Assembly: GCA_003952965.2 (NCBI GenBank)
Contig: RXIC02000132.1
Location: forward strand, 1 to 64,000
DNA length: 64,000 nt
Direction: 5' to 3'
From: Morella rubra
Lineage: Eukaryota; Streptophyta; Magnoliopsida; Fagales; Myricaceae
Shown here: positions 37,534 through 49,503 of the stretch, piece after piece
Numbering within the stretch: the stretch's first letter is position 1
Layout of the letters: every line of letters starts with the position of its first letter
Made by a program: the position numbers and the translations under genes
Notes under the pieces: model-generated
Seen by the model: only the letters and a program-made list of their open reading frames with translations
What the model was told of the DNA's origin: nothing
The model's database searches: none

Positions 37534-39526
37534 GCACCGTATAGGCGTATCTGTCTGTCTCTCTCTCTGGTTGCAAAGCCAAATTTTCAGCCCACGTGTA
37601 CAGACATCTGGAACTTAACGTATACCTTAATTGTTTCGGATTAAGTGAAGGAGTTGTAATTTATAGCAGAAGTTATATCTTTTTCCTTAATAAACGGACT
37701 CCCATGAGCTAGAAAAAAGCGCAGTGACGTGTTTTTTGATTGGCCGGCACCAACTGAAGTAGGTCAACTTTACTGGAAATGCACGCTTACCGGTAATGTA
37801 ATTAATTTGGGAGCAACAGTGGTGTCTGTTGGAGATGGAGATGAGTCACTGTTTCCTTTGCTTAAGTTCTTACTCTGATCATTGCTGCAGCCTGCATGTC
37901 TTACTCTGATCATTACTGTTTTTGACGCTACTGTTCAGACAACCCAGAAAAATAAAACTGAGGACTGGTTTCGGTAAAATTTTAAGAATTAGAAATATAG
38001 CGTAAATATTTAGATAATTTTAAAATTTTATTAATATACGTGTAAAAATTGTTAAATTATATTAATATTTATAAAAAAAAAATGTTAAATTTATGATATA
38101 CATACATAAATAATATTAAAATTCTAAATTTAAATTCTAAAATTTTCATCAAGCCAACGTCGCCAGATGAACGAAACAAGGTGCGGATGAACTGAAGTCC
38201 CAAGGCACACCGAGACTCTAAATTTTGTCAGAGAAACTGGCAGACAGCCGACAGGTATCTCTGACCAGCCAAGTACTAGAGATGCGCGAACCTAATCCTT
38301 TGACTTTTGCTCAATTTTTTTCACTTCAGATGGTTTTCTTTAAACAATATTCATGATTGCTCAAAAACCACTTCTCGAATGATTGAATATCGTATCAGAT
38401 AATTGAAATTTGAAAATAAGTAATATTAAATAATTAGACTAAATTCAGTTTGAGTCAGGCAAATTATGGCATAATATGTTTGAAGTTAATAATACGAGCG
38501 ATTAAGGGGGTGTTTGTTTGCTAAAATTTTGAGAAATATTCTCGAAATTTTGAGAATTTTTACTTTATTGAGATTTATTGGAGTTTTGTGAAAGGTGAAG
38601 TGTGTACGTGTAAAAGTTAAAAATTTTAAAATGTGTTTGTTTTGTTGAAAATTTTTATGCCTCAAAATATTGGAGAAACAAACGGTACCTAAAACTATTA
38701 TCTTTTACTATTCCTTTTAACCTTGAACAAAAAAGAAAAATCTTCTCCCATGGACTTAAACTACAGTCACTTATTTTACCTGATATCTAAATGACAGTCT
38801 GCAGACAATAACAAACAATAATGAAAGAACTTCATGGACCAAAATTGACTAAAATTTGAACGAAGCTGAACGGACTCTAATATATTATTTCATTTATGCA
38901 ATAATTTTGCATCTGAAAACAAATCAAGAAATAGGGTGTGTTAGAAGGGACCTACTCTTCTGACACAAATCATACCGATCAGGAGATTGCAGCCTCTCTG
39001 CACCAATGGGTTAGCGCATGGGAACTCAGGAACTACAAAAGTCATCGGCTGCCTAGCAACTTCCAATGATTTTGGCTGAAAGCGTTTTATAAAGTCGAAA
39101 TAACCGGCCGAGGGTTTATTAGCGACTCGCGAGAGATGGATGCTAGAAACCTCATAAAGCTAGAATTGAGCATCTTCAAACTTGCATAAACAATTCTTTG
39201 TTTCAGATGGTGGATGCCAGAGAAAATCCAAGATTGCAGTAGAAGATAAAATGTATGAACAGTTCTGCATAAAGATACAGATCACAATCTTTAAACTCAT
39301 TAACTAGGTGGCAAGAGCAAAATTCTTGGTGACAATAACAGCACTTCTATGATCTAATGTTTTCCTCTTAGAGAACTACCACCAACGGAAACAACATGGT
39401 TGGAGTGTCTTTGGGTTCAGTCTCTTGAGACAGCGAGAACCTCAGGGAAAAACCAAAAATTGAAAAAGGAGGCGCTGGGGGGAGGGTGTAAGAAGGACAA
39501 CAGTTTGCCCAAAGCTTTAGGCAAAT
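37534..39526. other. Intergenic region with one MITE
   Basis: AT-rich sequence between two genes whose 3' ends face each other (thaumatin-like on plus, GRP94 on minus). It holds their 3' UTRs and a 174-bp MITE at 38516-38689. A possible polyadenylation-type AATAAA-like signal lies near 37688 (TTAATAAAC). I see no further gene. Confidence 0.7.
38516..38689. mobile_element. Tourist/PIF-Harbinger-like MITE
   Basis: A 174-bp element with terminal inverted repeats: the left end GGGGGTGTTTGTTTG and the right end, reversed, GGTACCGTTTGTTTC. It has internal complementarity (AAAATTTTGAG against CTCAAAATAT) and is flanked by TAA on both sides (38513-38515 and 38690-38692). GGG..TGTTTG termini with a 3-bp TAA/TTA duplication are typical of PIF-Harbinger-derived MITEs. 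There is no coding capacity. Confidence 0.7.
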
Positions 39527-42500
39527 CTACAACTCATCCTTGAGAACAGAAGGCTCAGTATCCTCGTCATCTTTATCAGCATCGGCTTCAGCCTTTGAAA
39601 TGCCTTCAGCTTCTTTTGCATCTGTTTCTGTCTCGACTTCTTCAACCTCTTCTTCCTCCACTTCTGCATCAGGACTAACGTTTAGGCTAGACTTCACTGA
39701 CCTGTAGATACGAGATGCAAAATCCTTCGGGTCACTAGGCGTGAAACCACTCTCCATGAGTGCCGTTTGGTATATAAGCTGTGCTGTTTGCTTTACACTC
39801 TCATCCTGAGAAGTAGAAGCAGCAAGTTAATAAACGGACCCAAAAAAACCTATTTATACAGTGGCTATTCAAGGAAAAACCAACGAAAAGCCAAGAGCAG
39901 CTTTGCTGAAAGGAAAACACAGTTCACACAATCCAAACTCTCTTGTTTTTCTCTAAGATCACACAACCCAACTCCAACTCGCATAAATAATAGTCATACC
40001 ATACACAACGGCATTCTCTTTCCTCCAATCACTCCATACAGTTATTGCTCCATGTGGTGCCCTAATTATGTATCTAAACCAGATAGCTAATGTTCCTTTC
40101 TTGTCTCAGACCAAGGTCAGATATCAGTATACTTCCAACAATAACAACCAGATAGGAATAAAATCTATAGGGCAAAGAAAGAGTTTCAAGGTCAAACACT
40201 GTCGTGTTCTCCAAGAGGGCAAGTATTTGTTCCTTCAAAAGGTCAGGGTCTCCATGCAGGAAGGAAGAGATGAAAGCCTAAATCTTCACTCCCCGAAGAC
40301 ACTTACATTTCCATCTTCATCTTATCTAATTTATATCTTTACCTTTCCAAACATACAGGAAACCAAGGAAGTTCTAAACTGTACCTCTGGGTTATTCACC
40401 ACTCTTTCCCGGAGTTCCTTAATAATTGGGTGCCTTGGGTTGATCTCAAGCACCCTTTTTCCACGCATATATGCTTGCTTATTAGCATCGGATAAAGTCT
40501 GAGACTGCATGATCCTCTCCATGTTTGCACTCCAACCATACTTGGATGTCACAACCACACAAGGCGTGTCAGCCAAACGGTTGGATATCTTCACATCATC
40601 AACATTGTCACTGGCAAGAGCACCCTTCCACCATTTCGTGAGTTCCTTGAATGACTCCTTGAGTTCCTTGTCCTTGGAGTCTTTTCCAAGTTTCAGACCC
40701 TCCTTAGACACATTCTGGAATTTTTGGTCTTCATAATCCATAAGGTATTGCATCAGGTACTCATCAACTGGATCAGTAAAGAAAATAACCTGCAATAACA
40801 TGAAAGACACAAAATTGTCTTCCAACATCAAGATCACAAAATAAAAAGTGCAGATAAAAGGGGAAAATAACTTGTTATGTACGGTAAAAATCCAAATCTT
40901 TTAATCACTGTACCTCATAATTCTTCTTCTTAAGCCGCTCAAGGAACGGAGACTTCTCCAATTGTTCCCTGCTGGTTCCTGTTATGTAGAAGATATCTTT
41001 TTGCCCTGGTTTCATTCTTGAGATATACTGGTCCAGAGAAGTCAGTTTGCCATCTGACTTGGTGCTGCAAGAGAGTTCACAGGTCAAATAAGGGGCCTAG
41101 ATCACCATAGCATTGAATAACGTTTGAAGAAAAGGCAGCCAGAAAACTGGAATGAGAAAAATGAAAACACAAGGCGATACCTCTCAAATCTTAGAAGTTT
41201 TGCCAGTCGGTTCCTGTTAGTTGCATCTTCAATAATACCCAGTTTAATGGACTTGCCAAATTCATTCCAGAATTTAGCGTATTGACCTTTCTTCTCATCA
41301 TCATCACCAGATTTCTCAACCTCTGTGGCCACCAAGATTCAACACCAACCAAACAGCAAAGGAAATGAAAATCAGCAACACTTCCAGAAATCATTTGCAA
41401 ATTAACAAGTACTGACCAAATGCTAATGAATGGGGGGAGAGTAATCAGCACATTTTTTTGTGTGCAGCCAGATAGTAATAATGGAGTATATGACTTAGTC
41501 ACAAAAAACAAGAGATGAACAGAATGGAAACTTATCCAATAGATTAGCATGAAAAGGAGCTTCAAGTTAATTATCTGAACAATAGAAGAAACAGATTTCA
41601 GAAACTTATTAGAAGAGCAAGAGTATTCACCTTTCTTGTCTTCGCCATGAGATTCATCAGGATCCTCTTCAGCAATTCTACGGATCATATCAAGGGCCTT
41701 CCTGATGAGTTTCTTCTTGATTGTTTTCAAACTGCTGTGTTGTTGAAGCATTTCTCGTGATACATTGAGTGGTAAAGTGTCAGAGTCAACAAGACCCTGC
41801 TCAAAACAAAAACTTATTTGAGGACAATTATTCACTGTTTCATTGACATATACCTACTTGCAAAAATCGATATTACCAAGGGTTACCTTTAAAAAGTTCA
41901 GATACTTTGGTAAAAGCTCATCAAATTCATCTGAGATGAAAACCCGTCTAACATACAACTTCAAGTTGGATTTGTTGGTGTTATAGTAACTCTCGTAGAG
42001 ATCGTGAGGAGCCTTAGGCGGCACAAATAGAACTGTCTTGAACTCAACATCACCTTCAGCCGTGAAGTGACTCCATGCTAAAGGCTTCTCGTCACCAAAG
42101 TCCTGTTGGACACAAAAGATATAAGTAATGAAGAGAAATAAAAGTTTGAGATGTCACTAAAGCATTCTACTACTTCCAAGCAAATTACCTTTGCAAGCGA
42201 GTGGTAGAATTTGGTGTACTCATCGTCGGTCACCTCCTTTGGATTCCGCAACCATATAGCTTTAACATCATTCAGAAGCTCCCACTCAGAGGTTGTTTCC
42301 TTCACTTTCTTTGTCTTTGGTTTTTTCTCAGCATCTTCATCTTCACCTTTCTCAGCATCCTCTTCTTCTTCCTCTTCTTCCTCGGAAGAATTACTTTCGG
42401 CTGCTCAGAGCAGTTGATTAAGAGAAAGGAATCAAAGCAACAAAAGACACGATGTTTATCCATAAGAAGAATTTCAGCTACCCTCACACATATAAATTGA

Positions 42501-45205
42501 TACTTGCGTAAATACACAACACACATGCATACATACATAACTAGTAAATCAATTTTTTAACACTATCATCGCATTGGAATTATACATACCAGATTCTTCC
42601 TCGTCACTGGATTCCTCTTCATCAGCTGGAACCTCTACATCAACCTCCTTGGTAGACCATAAATAAATAGGGAAGTTAATAAATTCAGAATATTTCTTCA
42701 CCAACTCCTGCAAGAGAGAACAACAATGACATTAACAGACCACCAAAGGAAACATAAACGGATCCCTATAGTTAACTTATGAGAAGAGAGATGAAATTAA
42801 CATAACTCAAGAGACGTGTACTCCAACCTTTCCAAAGCAACCAAAAGAATTGTACAAACCAATAATTATCAGGCACCAAAATGTATAGTGAAAACGCAAC
42901 ACACGGAAAACACACCAAATTATGGCTGCCCAAATCAATTCCCAAGGTAGTATCCATTCGGTTCCCTCAAAAAGCCGAGGAGCTAAATGACACGGTACAA
43001 TAACATTTCTTGACCATGTCAAGGAACTGGTAATTCGTCAGTCTACACTTCTTTGCACCAAATGAGAGAATCAATGTGTATATTTTGCAGCTGATATGAT
43101 ATACCTTTTGGTTCAAATTCTCTGATGGTTCTGCAAATGTTAAGTGACTCCAACTATAATGAAATTGGTAACAATCAATATAGGGAAGACCTCAAAAGCA
43201 CAGTGTCTGTGAAGAAGTTATGAGAACCGGACGGCAATGAAGGAAACTCAAATTGTTAATGACTGGACGAAAAAGTGTAGCACCAGCAGTCAAACTACGA
43301 TGATCACTGATATGATATCCATTAAGATTATGAAAGTACTAAGCAACCACTGTTTTTTTTAGACACAACAACCGCAGGAAATTTGGGCAAAAAATATAAA
43401 TTAGTCGAAGGAACATAACCAGTGCCTTGAATCACTAATCAGAACCATGGTAGAAAGTTAAACCAGTACATTGCACATCAAATAGATGGAAAATGAATAT
43501 CCAACTACATCAAAAGCAGTGTAGCACAGGTAGTTGAAAAACATGCGAGTGCTGACATGATTCTTTCCTTTTGCTCAAACTATTTAGTGTAGATGGATAC
43601 GAAGAAAAATCCTCATTAATAAAAGCAACAAAAAGCAAGCCTCAAGCATCACAAATAACCACTGAAAAGACATCCAAAATTTTTGTAAGGAAACATTTTC
43701 AATTTACGCACTGTAAGTTTGCTCTCCTCCAGATACTCTCCAGCTTCCTCTCGGAGATGCAATTTAATCTCAGTTCCACGTCCTAGTGGTTCATTCCATG
43801 TATCCTCAGAGATGGCAAATGCCCCATCAGCCTTTGATTCCCACACATACCTGAACACCCCATAAATTGTAGGATGAATTATGCTCGTCCAGGATGTGGA
43901 AAAACAACTCCAATCAAATAAAGCGTTAATGAAAAAAGTCCTACTGTTTGTCATCATTATGTTTGCTAATGACTTCGACATAGTCGGCAACAAGATATAC
44001 AGAGTAGAAACCAACTCCAAACTGCCCGATGAGATTGAGATCCCCACCAGTCTTCATTTTCTCCACAAAAGCTGCATAAAAATTACGATAGTCATTAACA
44101 CCTAACTCTAACGGAGGAAAAAACCTTACATTGCAAAGTGAAATTCTTAGAATTTAGTATGATATAGATACCTGAAGTTCCAGACTTTGCTATGGTACCC
44201 AAGTTCTTGATTAAATCCTCCTTTGTCATACCTATACCTCTGTCACGTATTGAGAGGATTTTTTTCTCTTTGTCTAATTTGATCTGCATCGCATCGTTTG
44301 AAAAATTTAGACCCCCCAAACAAAAGAGTTTCCATATTTGATAGTACGTCCATAATGCGTATAAAATATTTTTTCCTGTCTCTCTGTATCGCAAAACGTA
44401 TGACCCCTACTAACCTGGATCTCAAGCTTCGTGTTATCCCCTTCACCCAAAATCTCTTTGTCCGTAAGAGAAAGGAACCTAATCTTGTCCAGGGCCTGAA
44501 ATATTAAAGTAAAAGGGTTTGCATTGGCACTGAATTTTAACAATACACAGAGGAAATGTCCTTTAAAACAGAAGCTTACATCAGCGGCGTTGGAGATCAA
44601 CTCCCTGAGGAAAATATCCTTGTTACTATACAAAGAGTTGATGATAATATCCATGACCCGGGAAACCTCGGCCTGAAACTGGAACTTCTCCGCGTTGCTG
44701 CGCAACGATCGATTGGAGATTGACTCCGCCTCCCTACCATCACAGTTAATTTTATGCTTTAGGATACGGAAGCCTATGTATGCCCTTGATGTGGAAGAGA
44801 GAGTACTGAAAAGAAATTCACACACCTCTTCGCGACATCAGAATCAGTGGATAGACCATTTGGTACAGCACCGAGCTTCTCCTCCACCTTCGGCGGATCT
44901 ACAAGTTCTTCCGAAGCCTCTGCATTTGCATGTAGCTTCCTACCTACAAAACCAAAGCCAATCAATAGAAAGGCGTAATTAGAAGGGTATAATAAGAGCA
45001 ACTATTTGAGATCCCCAAACTTAAAACTATGAGCGAAACAGAATCCGCCGAGATCCAAGAAAATGTACTTGCTTTTCACTGTGAATAAATTCCGGATAAG
45101 CTTTTACGGCGAGAATAATGAAATGTAACCGAACATACCTTGATCTGGGAGCACAGAAAGGAGGCAGAGAAGGAGCAGGGCGGAAGGGATCGTCCACTTC
45201 CTCAT
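39527..45205 (-). CDS. HSP90.7: Endoplasmin / GRP94, ER-resident HSP90 (HSP90.7, SHEPHERD-like)
   Basis: Fifteen exons: 45205-45139, 44943-44826, 44733-44580, 44495-44415, 44283-44172, 44071-43945, 43850-43712, 42707-42590, 42400-42189, 42102-41887, 41796-41631, 41322-41181, 41064-40914, 40789-40385, 39805-39527. All phases agree and give 828 residues, close to plant GRP94. The protein starts with a signal peptide (hydrophobic [11 protein letters not shown]) and ends in the ER-retrieval signal KDEL. The N-terminal GHKL ATPase domain shows [16 protein letters not shown], the [13 protein letters not shown] nucleotide loop, SGTSAFVEKM and [11 protein letters not shown] highly acidic charged linker follows (exons 8-9). 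The middle domain has FYHSLAK and [22 protein letters not shown], and the C-terminal dimerisation domain ends in an acidic tail. It is an ATP-driven chaperone of the ER lumen; in Arabidopsis the orthologue SHEPHERD is needed to fold CLAVATA and receptor-type proteins. The upstream ER stress elements fit induction by the unfolded-protein response. Confidence 0.96.
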
Positions 45206-45287
45206 CGTACTATGGGACTTCTAGTAGCTTCGCTTAGCAAAATGATACGTTTAGACACGGCTTCTTGGCACTTCAGTTGCTAAAGAG

Positions 45288-45296
45288 TTATATATA
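45288..45296 (-). promoter_or_regulatory. TATA box of the GRP94 gene
   Basis: On the gene strand TATATATAA lies 83 bases before the start codon at 45205, giving a leader of roughly 50 bases. A CCAAT box (45305-45309) sits just upstream of it. Confidence 0.75.
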
Positions 45297-45467
45297 GCTC
45301 TGTTATTGGACCGGAGACCGTGATTTTCACGTTACCTTGACTCTCCAACGCGTTTGTGAGGGAAAGTTGTTTTGGATTGGTTCGACGTTGCCAGCGTGGG
45401 TGATCCAGCGGCTGAGGTTTCGTTAAGAGAAACGTGGCGCAATTCCATTCGACTTCGTGACTTCTCT

Positions 45468-45475
45468 TGACGTGG
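45468..45475 (+). promoter_or_regulatory. UPRE/bZIP-type TGACGTGG element 1
   Basis: TGACGTGG matches the plant unfolded-protein-response element core bound by bZIP factors such as bZIP60 and bZIP28. It is about 265 bases upstream of the GRP94 start. A second copy is at 45661-45668. Confidence 0.55.
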
Positions 45476-45626
45476 AGAAATCAAGTGGGGTGGACGGCCC
45501 CACGCGCGGACTTACAAAGTAAGTCCACTAACCTAGCTTATCGGTTTCTCTCTGCCATGGTGGATCATCTAACGACTGCGATTTGCTCGTAGAACGTGGA
45601 CGGGTATCCTCTCTTTTTGGTGGAAA

Positions 45627-45645
45627 CGTGGCATGGTTTTATTGG
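45627..45645 (-). promoter_or_regulatory. ER stress response element (ERSE) 1
   Basis: On the gene strand the sequence reads CCAAT, exactly nine bases, then CCACG, a perfect ERSE-I (CCAAT-N9-CCACG) in the forward orientation, about 420 bases upstream of the GRP94 start codon. ERSEs recruit NF-Y at CCAAT and bZIP28/ATF6-type factors at CCACG. Confidence 0.85.
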
Positions 45646-45660
45646 CTTGTGTTCTCTTCT

Positions 45661-45668
45661 TGACGTGG
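45661..45668 (+). promoter_or_regulatory. UPRE/bZIP-type TGACGTGG element 2
   Basis: A second TGACGTGG, 16 bases beyond ERSE 1. It has the same context as element 1 (CTTC..TTGACGTGGA), suggesting that the promoter block was locally duplicated. Confidence 0.55.
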
Positions 45669-45752
45669 AAAAATCCCCCGCACATAAGCTACATCTTGCC
45701 CATAGACCGCTTTTCCCCCTGACACTCTCTAGTCGTCTATAGCCTATCTAGA

Positions 45753-45771
45753 CGTGGCATGGTTTTATTGG
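45753..45771 (-). promoter_or_regulatory. ER stress response element (ERSE) 2
   Basis: A second perfect CCAAT-N9-CCACG on the gene strand, about 550 bases upstream of the GRP94 start. The nine-base spacer is identical to that of ERSE 1 (AAAACCATG), so the two look like copies of one element. Confidence 0.82.
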
Positions 45772-45799
45772 CTTATGGTTTCTAGGCTCACGGCATTGT

Positions 45800-48700
45800 C
45801 AATTTACTGTTTATTTAACTATATTATAAACTATTTAGAAAAAAAAAAACTATAGTATAAACTATTGAGCTGGTTTTTGCACTTTCATTCCTTTCAAAGA
45901 GGATATTTTGATTTCAACTGCTGTCGTTATCAAAATTCATGGTTGCTAATTATATTAATATGAGTATTTGGTCCATTCATATTCTGAAAAAGAAAATATT
46001 AATTTTCTAAATACTTAAAAAAAGCTATATAGACACTTCTTTAAAATCAAACGACACTAAACAGTAACACTAAGAGCTAGTACAGTGCAGAACACAATTG
46101 ACCAATCATGCGTGCAATGAACATTTGGATGGAGAAGTAGGTCATCCTCGGTTCCGTCCTTACAGTTCCGTAATTAAACTGCTTAAGATAAATCAATACA
46201 TAATAAACAGCAATATGCTGTATTTGTTTATTAAAATTTGACCCTTTTCAAAATTTTAACATAATAAAATAATTATAATATAATTTCTCTATCATCGAAT
46301 TATTACTTTTTACTATAATAAATATAAAAAATTCATTCAAATTATTTTTTTTTAATTTTATTATCAATTTCAATACCTTAAAATTTTAATACTCCGACAC
46401 AAACTTTAATACCAACGAGACTACTCAAAAGCGTAGAAAAAAAAAACCAGACCTACTCAAAACCATGCAAACACAATCGTCTCCCCGGCCTAATAACCTT
46501 TGGGTACGATGGGTGGGCTTGTTGACATTGGGTGGAATTATAATTTCACGTTTCGATTTTAAAGCCCACGACGACGAAGTTGGGCCCATAAATAAACTGC
46601 AAGTGGCGGTGGGATCTGTTGCACAAATCCCGACGAACTCGTCTATTTTTTGGGCAAGTATTCGCGTTGTCATTTGACATCCAAGTAGCGTTTAGTAATG
46701 TTAAATTTCAGTATTATCAAAGTCTTTAATGTAAATGATATTTAGACCTTTGGCCAGTTTAAGTATCTAGAATTTGTTAGTACACTCTTAGTCTAATCTG
46801 TACATTTTTTAACTAAACAAGACTCTTTCGAACTCAATACACAAAAATTGAATATAACGGATATCTTTACTATCTAAAAAAAAAAAAAGACTCGATCAAT
46901 GAAAAACCAAGCTTTTAAAGAATGTTAATAGGTTTACTTGCATTGTCTTCTATCTCTTAATCACTTATAGTGAGTCATAACTCACGGATCTTAAAAAAAA
47001 ACACACACAGAATTAAGTAAACAACAGAGATTAAACTTATGATAATAAAAAATTTTGATATATAAAATAATTTTTTAAAATAACTGAACTTGCAAATCAA
47101 TTTACGTGCACTTCAACTAATCTCGAAACTAGGCTCGTTATTTTATTGGAATGGTTGCGGCTGCAAACTCCAACGAAAGGCCTCTTGTTGTATAATCTTT
47201 TGGAAATCCAACAGGAGCTTGCTTTTAGGAAGGGTCCATACAGTGGGATCATATTTTTGCCCTTTTCCTTCTTGTACGTATCATATTTGGCTTTTGACAA
47301 TCTGGCGCAGCCACTGGTTTTTTTTCCTGCTCGAGTTGATATATCCCTTAAAGCTTTTTGGACCACGTTTCCTTTAAAATTAGCACGCAATCTTTAGAGC
47401 GATATATACAAATAGCCCAACGAGCGAGCCACTACTAACAAAGCTATCAGAAAATCTCAACTCATTTACTAAGTCTAAGATTAAATTTTACTTTCGCAAA
47501 TGATGACATTCCTAATCCTATTTGGGAAGGAGGTGTTACAATTGTGGTTTAGAGTGGCTCGTTATAGGCTTGGCGTGCAAATTGTATCAGTTTATTTGTT
47601 TGTAGAATAAATTTTGTAATTTATTTTATCTATTTTCAAATATTTGGTAAGGATGAAGTCAAAGTAAAAAGTTTTATAGTAAACTAAAGCTCTATTATTT
47701 TTTAGAAAACAAACTAAGCTCAAAATTTTCGTAAACTAATTTTTTTTGGAACATCATAACATGCTTCATATCTATGGGTAAAAATCAATGAACTTCTCTC
47801 AACTTCCATAACATTTTATTTTGTCCCATGTGTTCTAAAAACAATCAATCATGCCGTTAAACCACATGTAAAATAACCAAAATAACTCTCTAAGACAAAA
47901 TTATTATAAATATTAAAAAAATTATTAAAAATATGAATGATATATAAATACAATTTTAAATGAAAAATATTAAAATTCTATTACATTAATCTATTTATTT
48001 TTAATTTATTTTCTTAATTTCTTTAAATTTTTATTTTATTTTAAACTGTCATTTCGGCCAATTCACATTACTTTCTGCATGAATAATTTTTTTGAATTTG
48101 AAAGGTGTATATAATCGTTTTATATTGTTTACAATTAAATTTTGATGGGTGAGATTTTATTTATTGTGACACTCTAATTATTTAATCTATATGACATATT
48201 AAATTTTTTTATGCAAATAAATAAATCATTAAGTATGTCAACCATCACAAAATATTTTTAAAAGAATAATAAAGAAAGGAATATTTTTTTTCTTAAAAAT
48301 ATTTCAATGAATAAATTTTATTAAGCAAATAAACGGATCCTTAAATTTTTACAAGCAAATAAAATGTTTTCTGAAGTTTTGATTCAGACAATTTGCACCT
48401 AGAGTCGAAATTTGAAGACAATTTCTCACCGTGTTTAACCACCATGACAGAATATAGACCACTCAATTTTTCTTACTTTGTTTTTGTTGGCAATCGAATT
48501 GGGATTACTGTAATGATGTTGGCAAATCTGTATACAAGTATTCAACTAAAGATGGCGAATTGTGGTTATCGGATCCTCTTCAATCTCATTATCGTCAATC
48601 CAATTCCATAATTAAATCCGGAGGAAGAACCTTCAAGCAACAGCAACTCCTGCACCTTTTTTTTCGGTCGTAGCTCAGTATTCAAAGATCAATGATGACG

Positions 48701-49182
48701 ATGTGGCAACCGCAAGGTGGCAACTTGAGCAGACTAGGCTAGCGCGTGGAAACGACGTCGGTACAGTATCGAGGACAAAAAGGTCAAAAACACAAGAAAA
48801 TAGACGACGATGCATCACAGTACAGCCACATGAGAAGGATTACTGTATTGAACACGTGGCCATATCGCTTTGGATTTCCGAAAATGGGCGGGTGTACGAC
48901 CACAAAGAAGATACCTTCTGCTTTCCCCTAAAACAACCCAGAATTAATTGTTGATAAAGCTCGTTAACTCATAATCCCAATCTGACCCTACTTTCCTAAT
49001 TTCAGCAGAACCCAGACATTCTCAGGACAACTCATTAAAACCCCTGTCTAGCCCCCCAATAATCCAGATCCGGTGCTTCTTCTGCTTTACTTCAACCTCC
49101 CAGGTCTCCGATTTTTGTACTCTCCTTCAAATAAACCCCCGAGCTTTCAGCTCCGGCCAAGAGCTCGACGTTACGGAGAGAG
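45800..49182. other. AT-rich intergenic region
   Basis: Between the GRP94 promoter and the small membrane-protein gene, 45.8-48.6 kb is AT-rich with homopolymer runs and no supported gene; open frames here are under 100 codons and unlike known families. From about 48960 to 49182 the sequence turns CT-rich (for example ACTTCAACCTCCCAG), consistent with the 5' leader of the downstream gene. Confidence 0.65.
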
Positions 49183-49503
49183 ATGACGTTGTCTGATGCA
49201 GTGGTGGGGAACTTAATGACGATCTACATCGCAGTGATCGCCCTGATCAAGGTCTATGGGCTGGCCTGTGGGCGGAGCTTCAGTGGTGGGTTTGTGCTGC
49301 TCATCTCGACGACCTTGGTGGGCCTGATCTTGATCGGGACGTTGACGTGGGACGTGTCCCGCAAGGCCACGTATGCAGTTTCGCGCGAGCACGCCCACGA
49401 GATGTGCAGGGGCGGTATTTGTTGGCACGGCGTGGTGGTGAAGTCTCCGGCTTCTCAGGTCCGGTTCAGGCTCCCACAGCAAACCCCTCACGGCCCTTTG
49501 TAA
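49183..49503 (+). CDS. Small two-helix plant membrane protein, unknown function
   Basis: A single exon of 106 codons, ATG at 49183 and TAA at 49501. Two hydrophobic segments (about residues 9-28 and 33-53) flank a short CGRSFSGG loop, followed by the positively charged DVSRKATYAVSREHAH and a Cys-bearing tail (MCRGGICWHGVVVKSPASQV). I recognise this as a conserved short plant protein family annotated only as transmembrane or uncharacterised protein; I know of no assigned role. A high-GC coding stretch (third-position G/C bias against AT-rich flanks), a CT-rich leader and an A-rich 3' region support a real gene. Topology suggests a small integral membrane protein with both ends on one side; its compartment cannot be judged. 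Confidence 0.75.
   Translation: MTLSDAVVGNLMTIYIAVIALIKVYGLACGRSFSGGFVLLISTTLVGLILIGTLTWDVSRKATYAVSREHAHEMCRGGICWHGVVVKSPASQVRFRLPQQTPHGPL

Noticed and set aside
40331..44825. Longer ORFs read through introns of the GRP94 gene
   Set aside because: They are exons extended into introns; splice-consistent phases give the 15-exon model instead.
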